From assembly GCF_000423825.1 (NCBI RefSeq), contig NZ_AUIS01000012.1, positions 1 through 64,000 of the forward strand: a stretch of DNA of 64,000 bases, in the 5' to 3' direction. Position numbers and translations under genes: made by a program. Source of the DNA: Thermithiobacillus tepidarius DSM 3134. GTDB taxonomy: Bacteria; Pseudomonadota; Gammaproteobacteria; Acidithiobacillales; Thermithiobacillaceae. The notes below the pieces were generated by a model. That model was not told the origin of the DNA. It saw nothing but the letters and a program-made list of their open reading frames with translations, and did no database searches. Positions 30,250 through 41,316 of this stretch are shown piece by piece (the stretch's first letter is position 1; each line of letters starts with the position of its first letter).

Positions 30250-30445
30250 GGCCGTCCTCGCGATGCGCCGCCAGCGTGCGCCGGGTGCGGATCAGCAGGT
30301 ACAACGCACTGCCCAGCCCATAAGCGCCGGCCAGCAGCATGTCCCAGGGCGCGGACAGGCGCAGGCTCAGCAGCAGCACCGGCACCAGCAGCACGAGAAC
30401 CAGCGCCAGCGCCAACTTGGGTCGGGCAAAGACATCCTGCTCCAA
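30242..30445 (-). CDS. Small membrane protein of unknown function
   Basis: About 67 aa with two hydrophobic segments ([18 protein letters not shown] and [17 protein letters not shown]) and a charged C-terminus. I do not recognise the family. The frame is open to 30523, but those extra codons run into the yhbY leader; TTG at 30445 with GGAG 6 nt upstream is the best start, though uncertain. The 8-nt overlap with rlmE suggests co-translation. Confidence 0.55.
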   Translation of the reverse strand: MEQDVFARPKLALALVLVLLVPVLLLSLRLSAPWDMLLAGAYGLGSALYLLIRTRRTLAAHREDGHE

Positions 30446-30475
30446 TTGATTCTCCAAATCCAACGGACAAAAGGC

Positions 30476-30481
30476 TATACT
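30476..30481 (+). promoter_or_regulatory. -10-like element upstream of yhbY
   Basis: TATACT at 30476-30481, about 29 nt before the yhbY ATG, with no convincing -35 at 16-18 bp. It lies in the divergent space between yhbY and the small membrane-protein gene. Confidence 0.35.
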
Positions 30482-30509
30482 GCGCGAAACCTCAACCGGC
30501 AGAGCCACC

Positions 30510-30800
30510 ATGCTAAATCCCAAACAACGGCAGTACCTGAAGGGCCTGGCCCATTCCCTGAATCCGACCGTCCTGGTGGGCGAGGCGGGCGTCTCCGACG
30601 CCGTGCTCGCCGAACTGGATCGGGCCCTGGCGCATCACGAACTGCTCAAGGTGCGCCTGCCGGCATTGGAGCGCGAGGAGCGGGAACACATGGCGGAGGA
30701 GATGGCGGCGCGGGTGTCCGCGGAGACGGTACAGCGCATCGGCCGCATCGTGGTGCTCTACCGGCCCGGGGAAAAACAGCGCATCGTGCTGCCCAAGTGA
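30510..30800 (+). CDS. yhbY: YhbY family ribosome-assembly RNA-binding protein
   Basis: A 96-aa single-domain CRS1-YhbY protein with an IF3-C-like fold. It starts MLNPKQRQYLKGLAHSLNPT, with VLVGEAGVSDAVLAELDRAL and a GIVVLYRP-like end (RIVVLYRPGEKQRIVLPK). E. coli YhbY associates with pre-50S particles. It diverges from rlmE-ftsH, the usual arrangement. Confidence 0.95.
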   Translation: MLNPKQRQYLKGLAHSLNPTVLVGEAGVSDAVLAELDRALAHHELLKVRLPALEREEREHMAEEMAARVSAETVQRIGRIVVLYRPGEKQRIVLPK

Positions 30801-30857
30801 CCGGCGCTTGGTGAGTGGTGAATGGCCGCCGGGGCGCCCGCTCCCACGATTCATCTT

Positions 30858-31301
30858 TCACCGCTCCACGCTCCCGCTCCGCCACACCTGCCACAGCAGG
30901 AAGCCGGCGACCAGCCAGAAGATCAGACTGGACACACCGTGCAGCATGCCGAAGCGCAGCAAGAGCGGGCTGCCGGCAGGCAGGGCATCGACCGGCCCCA
31001 GCGCCTTGATCTGCTCCATCATGGGCGTGATCAGGAGCCGGTTGGCGAGCAGCCCGGCGGCCACCAGCAGCCACGGCCAGGCGCGCCGCCCGCAGTACCG
31101 CGCGCGCATGAAGAACCACAGGCCGAGGGCCACGCCCATCCAATCCAGATAGGCAAAGAGCACGCCCGCCATCTCGCCGGCGAGATGGCGGGTGGGCAAC
31201 TGGGCGAAGAGCAGCGGCGCCACGACGGCGCCCATGAACAGCAGGGCACCCGTCCAGAGGGACAGCAGCAGGCGGTCGAGGCGCGGCAACAGCTTGTTCA
31301 C
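30858..31301 (-). CDS. DUF4149 domain membrane protein
   Basis: A 147-aa membrane protein with four predicted helices (about 10-33, 45-66, 72-92, 117-140) and the conserved AGEMAGVLFAYLDWMG stretch. It matches the DUF4149 (TMEM205-like) family, which is often found between greA and yhbY; function unknown. GTG start at 31301, 21 nt after greA, so probably the last gene of carAB-greA. It converges with yhbY. Confidence 0.8.
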   Translation of the reverse strand: MNKLLPRLDRLLLSLWTGALLFMGAVVAPLLFAQLPTRHLAGEMAGVLFAYLDWMGVALGLWFFMRARYCGRRAWPWLLVAAGLLANRLLITPMMEQIKALGPVDALPAGSPLLLRFGMLHGVSSLIFWLVAGFLLWQVWRSGSVER

Positions 31302-31322
31302 GCTTGCGGAAAAAAGGGTGGA

Positions 31323-31795
31323 CTACAGGTAGGCAACTTGCAGGATTTCGTACTCCCGCACACCGCCGGGCGCCTTGACTTCCACCACGTCCCCCTCACG
31401 CCGGCCGATCAGGGCACGGGCGATGGGCGAACTGATGGACACCTTGTTTTCCTTGATGTCCGCCTCGTCGTCGCCGACGATCTGATAGGTCACCTCGTTG
31501 CCGTCGGCATCCTCCAGGCGCACGGTGGCACCGAACACCACCTTGTCCTCGGCACTGAGGTCCTTGGGATCGATGATCTGTGCACGGGCCAGCTTGTCCT
31601 CCAGCTCCATGATGCGCCCCTCGATGAAGCCCTGGCGCTCCTTGGCGGCATCGTACTCGGCGTTTTCCGACAGATCGCCCTTGGAGCGCGCCTCGGCAAT
31701 CGCCTCGATCACTGCGGGGCGCTCCACGGTCTTGAGGCGCTGCAACTCCTCTCGGAGGCGCTGCGCCCCTACGACTGTCATCGGCACCTTGCTGC

Positions 31796-31799
<4 letters not shown>
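31323..31799 (-). CDS. greA: Transcription elongation factor GreA
   Basis: A 158-aa cleavage factor that rescues backtracked RNA polymerase. The N-terminal coiled coil carries the acidic tip in [20 protein letters not shown], and the C-terminal FKBP-like domain ends [13 protein letters not shown]. The start overlaps the carB stop (ATGA), as in the common carAB-greA order. Confidence 0.98.
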
Positions 31800-35042
<3,243 letters not shown>

Positions 35043-35050
<8 letters not shown>

Positions 35051-36200
35051 GATGTCTGCGGCTCTTCCGGTAGGCGTCGATCTGGTCTACGAAGCGGTCG
35101 AAAAGATAGCCCATCTCGTGGGGCCCGGGGCTGGCCTCGGGGTGGCCCTGGAAGGAAAAGGCGGGCAGCTCCGTGTGCGCCACGCCCTGCAGGCTGCCGT
35201 CGAAGAGCGAGACGTGGCTGACCCGCAGGGTGGCCGGCAGCGTCTCGGCGTCGATGGCGAAGCCGTGATTCTGGCTGCTGATGAAGACGCGGCCGGAGTC
35301 CAGATCCTTGACCGGGTGATTGGCGCCGTGATGGCCGAACTTCATCTTCAGGGACTTGGCGCCTAGGGCCAGGCACAGCAACTGGTGCCCGAGGCAGATG
35401 CCGTAGAGCGGCACTCCCTGCTCGAGGATCTCGCGGGTGGCCTGCTGGGCATAGTCCATGGGTGCCGGGTCGCCGGGACCGTTGCTGAGAAAGACGCCGT
35501 CCGGATCGAGGGCCAGCACCTCGCGGGCCGGGGTCTCGGCCGGCACCACGGTCACGCGGCAGCCGCGGTCCACCAGCATGCGCAGGATGTTGCGCTTGAT
35601 TCCGAAATCATAGGCCACCACGTGGCGCGGCAGCTTCTCGTCCAGCGGGTGCGGCGCATGCGGCAGGCCGCCGGCCAGGGTCCAGCTGCCCTGCGCCCAC
35701 TCGTAGGGGGCCGGCTCGCTGACCACCTTGGCCAGGTCCATGCCGTCGAGGCCCGGGAAATTCCGGGCGGCGGCCAGGGCGGCCTCGGCATCGATGTGCT
35801 CGCCGCAGACGAGAGCGGCATTCTGCGCACCCTTTTCGCGCAGCAGGCGGGTCAGCTGGCGCGTGTCGATGCCGGCGATGGCGACCACGCGGTTGTCCTT
35901 GAGATAGCGCTCCAGCGTCTGCTCGCTGCGCCAGTTGCTCGCCCGGCGCGGCAGATCGCGAATCACCAGGCCGGCGGCGTAGACCGCACCGCTCTCGGCG
36001 TCGGCCCGGTTGGTGCCCACGTTGCCAATGTGGGGATAGGTCAGGGTGACGATCTGCCGGGCGTAGGAGGGATCCGTCAGGATCTCCTGGTAACCGGTCA
36101 TGGCCGTATTGAAGCACAATTCGCCGACGGCCTGCCCCTGACTGCCGATGCCCTCGCCCCAAAACAGCGTGCCATCCTCCAATGCCAGCAATGCTTTCAC
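35043..36200 (-). CDS. carA: Carbamoyl phosphate synthase small subunit
   Basis: A 385-aa glutamine amidotransferase subunit. The class I GATase domain has the nucleophile in [15 protein letters not shown] and the catalytic His-Glu in [17 protein letters not shown] at 36200 ([10 protein letters not shown]) is chosen since AGGAG lies 10 nt upstream and it matches the family start; the in-frame ATG at 36230 lies on the T tract of a terminator hairpin and has no ribosome-binding site. The leader carries a promoter and a terminator, so attenuation is likely. Confidence 0.97.
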
Positions 36201-36228
36201 GCCTTGTCCACTCCTGAGCCGCACATGC

Positions 36229-36254
36229 AAAAACGGGAGGGGTAGCCCCTCCCG
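36229..36254 (-). terminator. Terminator hairpin in the carAB leader (probable attenuator)
   Basis: A perfect 9-bp GC-rich stem (36234-36242 with 36246-36254, 3-nt loop) followed by five T on the minus strand (36233-36229), only 29 nt before the carA GTG. Because a good promoter lies upstream of it, carAB transcripts must read through it. It could alternatively end transcripts from the gene at 36424. Confidence 0.85.
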
Positions 36255-36302
36255 CCGAGAATCCTGAAATTTAAGCGATTTTTACTGCCGATCACGGGCG
36301 TG

Positions 36303-36331
36303 ATTTTAAGAAATTTGCCGTCCGGGGTCAA
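36303..36331 (-). promoter_or_regulatory. Sigma-70 promoter of carAB
   Basis: -35 TTGACC (36331-36326), exactly 17 bp, -10 TAAAAT (36308-36303): five of six matches in each box. Predicted start near 36296, giving a leader of about 96 nt that contains the terminator hairpin. Confidence 0.8.
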
Positions 36332-36423
36332 TGCGACCTTAGGCTACACGCCGGCTTCCGAAACATAGACCGTCCCGGCGCCGTTTGGTTCGCTCCGCCC
36401 GCTACCGGCCGACGGCGACCTGC

Positions 36424-37383
36424 TCACGCCTTGTCGGCCAGCACGTCCTTCAACCCGCCGCCCAAGGAAAGCCACAGCAGCCCGCCCGGCAGGCTCGCCA
36501 GCAGGACAACCACGCCAGTGAGCACGGACAGAGCCAGGGCCTGGTCCGCCGCCACCCCCACGTAAGCGAGATAGAAGACCAGCAGGCCCTCGCGCACCCC
36601 CCAGCCGGCCAGCGACACGGGCAGGATGGTCAGCAGCGTCACCAGCGGCCAGATGATCCAGACCGCCGCCATGCCGAGCTGCAGGCCCAGGGCGCGGCCC
36701 ACCGCCCAGAACATGAAGAGCGACAGCACCTGCACGACAAGCGAGAGCAACAGCACCTGGAAGAGGTCCGGCCCATGGCGGAACAAGGCGCGCAACGCCA
36801 GCCGCGCCTCCCGCAGCTTCTCGCCGACGCGGCCGAGGCGGCGGAGCAGCCCATCCCCGCCGGATGCCAGCAGCAGACCGAGGCCGAGCAGATAGCCCGA
36901 TGCGGCCAGGCCGAGCACCCAGAGCACATGCGGCAGGCCCGCCATGGCCGCGCCGTTCAGCAGGCAGGCGCCGAGCGCCAGCAGAACGAGCACGCCGAGC
37001 CCGATCAAGCGCTCACCGAAGACCGCGGCCAGGGCCGTGGTAAGGGTGCCGGCATAGGGACGGCTGTAGTAGGCACGCACGGCATCGCCCGATACCGCGC
37101 CCGGCAGGACCTGATTGAAGAAGGCCCCCACCCAGTTCAGGCGCAGCAGCAGCGGCAGCGGCATGGGCCGCGCCAAGCTGCGCATGATGGCGCGGCCGCG
37201 CACGGCGGAAACCATCAGGTTGGCAACGTAGAGGGCGAGGGCCAGGGCGAGCCAGCCGGGCTGGGCCGCCAGCATGGCACGCAGCAGGTCGCGCCATTCC
37301 AGCCGCCCGATCAGCCACGCCAGCAGGGCCACGGTGACCGTGGCCTGGAACAACAGCTTGTAGCGGGCGACGGACAGGGACAA
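36424..37383 (-). CDS. Lysylphosphatidylglycerol synthase TM-region / UPF0104 family protein
   Basis: A 319-aa integral membrane protein with about eight helices and little soluble sequence. The pattern RLNWVGAFFNQVLPGAVSGDAVRAYY and SLAGWGVREGLLVFYL (each a known family stretch, quoted here in parts) is that of the UPF0104/flippase-like domain also found in MprF; many members are thought to move lipids or sit beside glycosyltransferases. No synthase domain is attached. TTG start at 37383 with GGAG 6 nt upstream. It lies 87 nt after the unknown gene at 37471. Confidence 0.8.
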   Translation of the reverse strand: MSLSVARYKLLFQATVTVALLAWLIGRLEWRDLLRAMLAAQPGWLALALALYVANLMVSAVRGRAIMRSLARPMPLPLLLRLNWVGAFFNQVLPGAVSGDAVRAYYSRPYAGTLTTALAAVFGERLIGLGVLVLLALGACLLNGAAMAGLPHVLWVLGLAASGYLLGLGLLLASGGDGLLRRLGRVGEKLREARLALRALFRHGPDLFQVLLLSLVVQVLSLFMFWAVGRALGLQLGMAAVWIIWPLVTLLTILPVSLAGWGVREGLLVFYLAYVGVAADQALALSVLTGVVVLLASLPGGLLWLSLGGGLKDVLADKA

Positions 37384-37470
37384 GGCGCACTCCGGTCATT
37401 CTGGGACCGCGCCAGTGTATGCGCCGGGACGCGATTTCTCAATGGAGAACGGCAGGATGCGCCAGTGCTT

Positions 37471-37827
37471 TCATCTTTCCAGCTTCGGCGCCACCAGCAG
37501 CGCCTCCGGCACCCGCACCTTGATGGCCGCCGCCACCTCCAGGGTGATGCCGGGCTTGTTGCGCACGGACACCCACAGGAGATTCAAGCGCAGGTTGAAA
37601 TTGGCGAACACCACTTCCTGATAGCGGCCCAGCACCCGCTGCACCCGTTGCAGGGTGGCGTCGATGATCAGGGGCGGTCGCTTGGCCAGCCCGGGAATGA
37701 TCATCATGAAATCGCTGACGGGCCGCCCCTCCTCGTCGCGGGTGGGAACGACTTTCCAGAGGGGAACGCCGGGCGCCAGCGGCTGGCCTTGACGAAGGAA
37801 CTGCGCCTGGGTCTTGCAAAGCTGCAT
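37471..37827 (-). CDS. Conserved-looking protein of unknown function
   Basis: A 118-aa soluble protein, no signal peptide or membrane helix, ATG at 37827 with a strong AGGAGG 4 nt upstream. Features: LWKVVPTRDEEGRPVSDFMMII, then LQRVQRVLGRYQEVVFANFN and a hydrophobic C-terminal half with alternating strands. I do not recognise the family. It follows panD by 114 nt on the same strand, so it may be part of the pan operon. Codon use looks like its neighbours. Confidence 0.75.
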   Translation of the reverse strand: MQLCKTQAQFLRQGQPLAPGVPLWKVVPTRDEEGRPVSDFMMIIPGLAKRPPLIIDATLQRVQRVLGRYQEVVFANFNLRLNLLWVSVRNKPGITLEVAAAIKVRVPEALLVAPKLER

Positions 37828-37941
37828 GAAGCCTCCTTGCGGCGATGCGTCGATGCCGGGAACGGGTTCTTCTTGGATCGCTTTGCCGGAGGCGGGTTCA
37901 ACGACGGAGGGAGGAGGCGCTGCAGGACGGCGGAGGCGGCC

Positions 37942-38325
37942 TTAGGAGGCCGCCTGCATGGGAATGTCGTGCCCGATACGAATGACACGGTTCTGAGCGT
38001 CCACGTAGACCAGGCGCGGCTTGAACACCTCCGCCTCGGCACTGCTGAGGCCGCAATAGGCGGCGATGATGACGAGATCGCCCGGATTGGCCTTGTGAGC
38101 GGCGGCGCCGTTCACGGAGATGACGCCGGAGCCGGGCTCGGCGCGGATGGCATAGGTGGTGAAGCGCTCGCCGTTGTTCACGTTGTAGATGTGGATCTGC
38201 TCGTATTCACGGATGCCGGCCGCCGCCAGGAGATCCGCGTCGATGGCGCACGAACCCTCGTAATGCAGCTCGGCGTGCGTCACCGTGACCCGATGCAACT
38301 TGGCCTTCAGCATCTGAATGAACAT
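37942..38325 (-). CDS. panD: Aspartate 1-decarboxylase
   Basis: A 127-aa pyruvoyl enzyme that makes beta-alanine for pantothenate. The self-cleavage site is YEGSCAID with Gly24-Ser25, where Ser25 becomes the pyruvoyl group; conserved GERFTTYAI and [15 protein letters not shown] follow. ATG at 38325 is behind GAGGAGGG. It lies 92 nt after panC. Confidence 0.98.
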   Translation of the reverse strand: MFIQMLKAKLHRVTVTHAELHYEGSCAIDADLLAAAGIREYEQIHIYNVNNGERFTTYAIRAEPGSGVISVNGAAAHKANPGDLVIIAAYCGLSSAEAEVFKPRLVYVDAQNRVIRIGHDIPMQAAS

Positions 38326-38417
38326 CCATTCCCTCCTCGATCAATCGGCGTGGCGGCCGCGAGACCCTCGTTCCCGCGCGGCGCCCTTTGCCGCAGCGCT
38401 GCCCGGCAAATTTTTCA

Positions 38418-39263
38418 TTATCCTAGATTTACCGGCACATTATCAATGAGCCGGGTGCCTCCCAGGCGCACGGCGGCGAACCAGCGCAACTCGCCGGCGA
38501 ACTGCTCCACCGGCCGCAGATCCGCGGCATTCAAGAGCTCCAGATACTCGGGCACCAGGCCTTCCAGCTCCAGGGTCTCCCAGGCGGCCCGGCGCAGCGC
38601 GGCCACATCCCGCTCGCCCGCAGCCACTCGCCGGGCCAGATCCTGCAGAGTGGTGTAGAGCAGGGGCGCCCGCCGCCGCTCCTCGGGGGCGAGATAGGCG
38701 TTGCGGGAACTCATGGCCAGTCCATCCGCTTCGCGCACCGTCGGCACAGCGACAACCTGCACCGGAAAGTTGAGATCGCGCGCCATCTGCCGCACCACCT
38801 GCAGCTGCTGGAAGTCCTTCTCCCCGAACACGGCGAGCTGCGGCTGGATGATGTTGAAGAGCTTGGCCACCACCGTGGTGACGCCGACGAAATGCCCCGG
38901 CCGGGCGGCGCCGCACAGATCCTTGCTCAGGGAAGCGGCGGGCATGACCAGGCTCAGGCCGGTGCGCCCATGCGGGTACAGCACCTCCTCGGCCGGCGCG
39001 AAGACGGCGTTCACGCCGGCTTCCTGCAGGCGTGCCAAATCTTCGTTCAGGGTGCGCGGATAGCTGGCGAAGTCCTCGCGCGGGCCGAATTGCAGGGGGT
39101 TGACGAAGATGCTGACGATGACCATGTCCGCGCGCTGCTGGGCGACCTGCACCAGGGCCATATGCCCGTCATGGAGGTTGCCCATGGTGGGTACCAGGGC
39201 AACGGAGCTGCCCGCCACCGTACGCCACGCCTTGACGTCGTTCGTATCCTTCAGGAAAACCAT
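38418..39263 (-). CDS. panC: Pantothenate synthetase
   Basis: A 281-aa ATP-dependent ligase joining pantoate and beta-alanine. The HIGH-like motif is PTMGNLHDGH and the KMSKS-like motif MSSRNAYL; the pantoate/ATP sites GEKDFQQLQVVRQM are also intact. It lies 12 nt after panB. Confidence 0.98.
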   Translation of the reverse strand: MVFLKDTNDVKAWRTVAGSSVALVPTMGNLHDGHMALVQVAQQRADMVIVSIFVNPLQFGPREDFASYPRTLNEDLARLQEAGVNAVFAPAEEVLYPHGRTGLSLVMPAASLSKDLCGAARPGHFVGVTTVVAKLFNIIQPQLAVFGEKDFQQLQVVRQMARDLNFPVQVVAVPTVREADGLAMSSRNAYLAPEERRRAPLLYTTLQDLARRVAAGERDVAALRRAAWETLELEGLVPEYLELLNAADLRPVEQFAGELRWFAAVRLGGTRLIDNVPVNLG

Positions 39264-39275
39264 TGCTCTACCGCT

Positions 39276-40094
39276 TCAGAGGGAGGGAAACTGCCGGCCA
39301 TGCACCTCGGCCACGTAGCGGGCCAAGGCATCGGCCATTATACCCGCGCCGTCCACATAAGTCTTGGCGAAAGCCGGGCTCCGGCCCAGGAAGAGGCCGA
39401 GGGCGTCATTCAGCACCAGCACCTGGGCATCGCAGTGGGGCCCGGCGCCGATGCCGATGGTGGGGATGGGGAGCGCAGCGGTGATCTGCGCGGCCAGCTC
39501 CGCCGGGATGGCCTCCAGCACCAGCAGCCGGGCGCCGGCATCGGCCAGCAGGCGCGCTTCCTCGCGCAGGCGGGCGGCGGCCACCGCATCACGTCCCTGC
39601 CGGCGATAGCCGCCCAGCTGATGCACCGCCTGCGGCGTCAGGCCGATGTGGCCGCAGACGGGAATGCCCCGCTGACTCAGGAAGGCAACGGTCTCGACCA
39701 TGGCCGCCCCGCCCTCCAGCTTCACCACCTCCGCCCCGGCCCGCAGCAGCGCGCCCGCGCTGCGCAAGGCCTGGGCCGGGCTTTCCTGGTAGCTCAGGAA
39801 GGGCAAGTCGCTGATCAGCAGAGCGCGGCGGCGTCCGCGCGCCGCCGCTTCCGTGTGGTACACCATCTGCTCCAGGGTCACGGACAGGGTATTTTCGTGC
39901 CCGGCGAAGACCATGCCCAGCGAATCACCCACGAGCAGGGCATCCACGCCCGCCTCATCGGCCAAGCGCGCGAAGGTGTAGTCGTAAGCGGTGAGCACGG
40001 CCAAAGGCTGATTGCCCTTGGCACGGTCCCAGTCGCGCAGGGTCAGGCGCCTGCGTGCGCCGGCGGCTGCTGCATCCACGGCCCCCTCCTCCAT
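39276..40094 (-). CDS. panB: 3-methyl-2-oxobutanoate hydroxymethyltransferase
   Basis: A 272-aa TIM-barrel enzyme making ketopantoate with methylene-tetrahydrofolate. Metal and substrate motifs: LTAYDYTFARLADEAG, LLVGDSLGMV and VKLEGGAAM, then GHIGLTPQA. ATG at 40094 abuts the stop of the upstream kinase gene (TAGATG), with GGGAGG just before. Confidence 0.97.
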   Translation of the reverse strand: MEEGAVDAAAAGARRRLTLRDWDRAKGNQPLAVLTAYDYTFARLADEAGVDALLVGDSLGMVFAGHENTLSVTLEQMVYHTEAAARGRRRALLISDLPFLSYQESPAQALRSAGALLRAGAEVVKLEGGAAMVETVAFLSQRGIPVCGHIGLTPQAVHQLGGYRRQGRDAVAAARLREEARLLADAGARLLVLEAIPAELAAQITAALPIPTIGIGAGPHCDAQVLVLNDALGLFLGRSPAFAKTYVDGAGIMADALARYVAEVHGRQFPSL

Positions 40095-40739
40095 CTAGCC
40101 TCCCGCCCTCGCATTCAGGTACAGCCGGCCGCGCACGTCCCGGAAGCGGGCGAGCAGCAAGGCCAAGTCGTCGGCGCTGTTGAGAAAATCCATGTGTTCC
40201 GCGTTGACGATCAGCAGCGGCGAGGCGTCGTACTGGTGGAAAAAATGATTGTAGGCGGCGACCAGCTCCTGCAGATAGTCGCTGCCGATATGCTGCTCGT
40301 AGGCGATGCCGCGGCGGCGGATGCGGTTGAGCAGCAACTCCACTGGCGCTTGCAGATAGATGACCAGGTCCGGAGTCGGTGCGCTGGTGCTCAGTGCGCG
40401 ATGCACTTGATCGTAAAGCGCCAGTTCGTCGGCGGACAGGGTCTGGGCGGCGAACAGGCGGTCCTTCTCCCACATGAAATCCGCCACCGTGCGCGGCTGA
40501 AACAGATCGCCCTGGCGCAGGCCTTCCAGCTGCCGCGCGCGCTGCAGCAGAAAAAAGAGCTGGGTCGAGAGGGCGTGGCGAGCCGGATCCTCGTAGAAGC
40601 CGGGCAGGAAGGGATTCTCTTCTGCCTGTTCCAGCAACAGGGAGGCGCCCAGCGCCTCTCCCAGACGGCGCGCCAGCGTGCTCTTGCCGGCGCCGATGGG
40701 CCCTTCCACCACGATGTAACGGGCGTCTGTCAAATCCAT
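40095..40739 (-). CDS. Deoxynucleoside kinase family protein
   Basis: A 214-aa P-loop kinase of the deoxyadenosine/deoxyguanosine kinase family. Walker A is VEGPIGAGKST at the N-terminus, the LID-type arginine stretch is RIRRRGIAYEQ, and ERDRLF-like MWEKDRLFAAQ lies in the middle. It would phosphorylate deoxynucleosides for salvage; the specific base cannot be read from sequence. The upstream open frame to 40865 has no start signal and MDLTDARYIVVEGP fits the family. It lies between folK and panB, an arrangement known from other proteobacteria. Confidence 0.88.
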   Translation of the reverse strand: MDLTDARYIVVEGPIGAGKSTLARRLGEALGASLLLEQAEENPFLPGFYEDPARHALSTQLFFLLQRARQLEGLRQGDLFQPRTVADFMWEKDRLFAAQTLSADELALYDQVHRALSTSAPTPDLVIYLQAPVELLLNRIRRRGIAYEQHIGSDYLQELVAAYNHFFHQYDASPLLIVNAEHMDFLNSADDLALLLARFRDVRGRLYLNARAGG

Positions 40740-40773
40740 AACACTGCTTCCTCGTACTGCCGGCGGACGCCCC

Positions 40774-41316
40774 TCAGGCGTCCACCAGCCGCTCCACCGC
40801 GCCCCGGTCCGGACACTGCGCCCAGGCCGCGGCCACGCTCTGCCCGGTGGGCAGCAGCCAATCACCCGCCACTTCCGCCAGCGGCGCCAGCACGAAGGCT
40901 CGCTCGCCGAGGCGCGGATGCGGGATCTCCAGATCGCCCGAGCGCAGCGCCAGATCGCCGAAGAGCAACAGATCCAGATCCAGCGTGCGCGGCCCCCAGC
41001 GGGTCTCCCGGGCGCGGCAGCGCCCGGCGCGCGCCTCGATCTCCAGCAAGGCGGCGAAGAGCGCCTCGGGCGACAGCCCGGTGACGATGCCGGCCACGGC
41101 GTTGATGAAATCCGGCTGCGCCACGCCGCCCACCGGCCGGGTGCGGTACAGGTGCGAGCACTTGTGCAGGCGCGTATCCGGCAGCCGCGCCAGGGCCTCT
41201 CGCGCCCTTCTGACCTGCTGCACCGGGTCCGCCAGGTTGCTGCCCAAGCCGATCCACGCCGTGACCGGCCCCGCTACGGACTTTGTGTTTCCTGCTGCAA
41301 GCCCTGTCTGATCCAC
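40774..41316 (-). CDS. folK: 6-hydroxymethyl-7,8-dihydropterin pyrophosphokinase
   Basis: About 180 aa. HPPK adds diphosphate to hydroxymethyl-dihydropterin, just before FolP in folate synthesis. The core is AWIGLGSNLADP, the signature TRWGPRTLDLDLLLFGD and HPRLGERAFVLAPLAEV. No ATG, GTG or TTG lies directly before the core; the best start is GTG at 41316 with GGGAG 11 nt upstream, giving about 18 extra N-terminal residues. It would overlap the preceding gene by 43 nt. Start uncertain, function sure. Confidence 0.9.
   Translation of the reverse strand: MDQTGLAAGNTKSVAGPVTAWIGLGSNLADPVQQVRRAREALARLPDTRLHKCSHLYRTRPVGGVAQPDFINAVAGIVTGLSPEALFAALLEIEARAGRCRARETRWGPRTLDLDLLLFGDLALRSGDLEIPHPRLGERAFVLAPLAEVAGDWLLPTGQSVAAAWAQCPDRGAVERLVDA

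Noticed and set aside
36197-36226. Nine-residue ATG frame (MCGSGVDKA) just before carA
   Set aside because: It lies after the terminator and has no ribosome-binding site; at most it is the tail of the longer frame described above.
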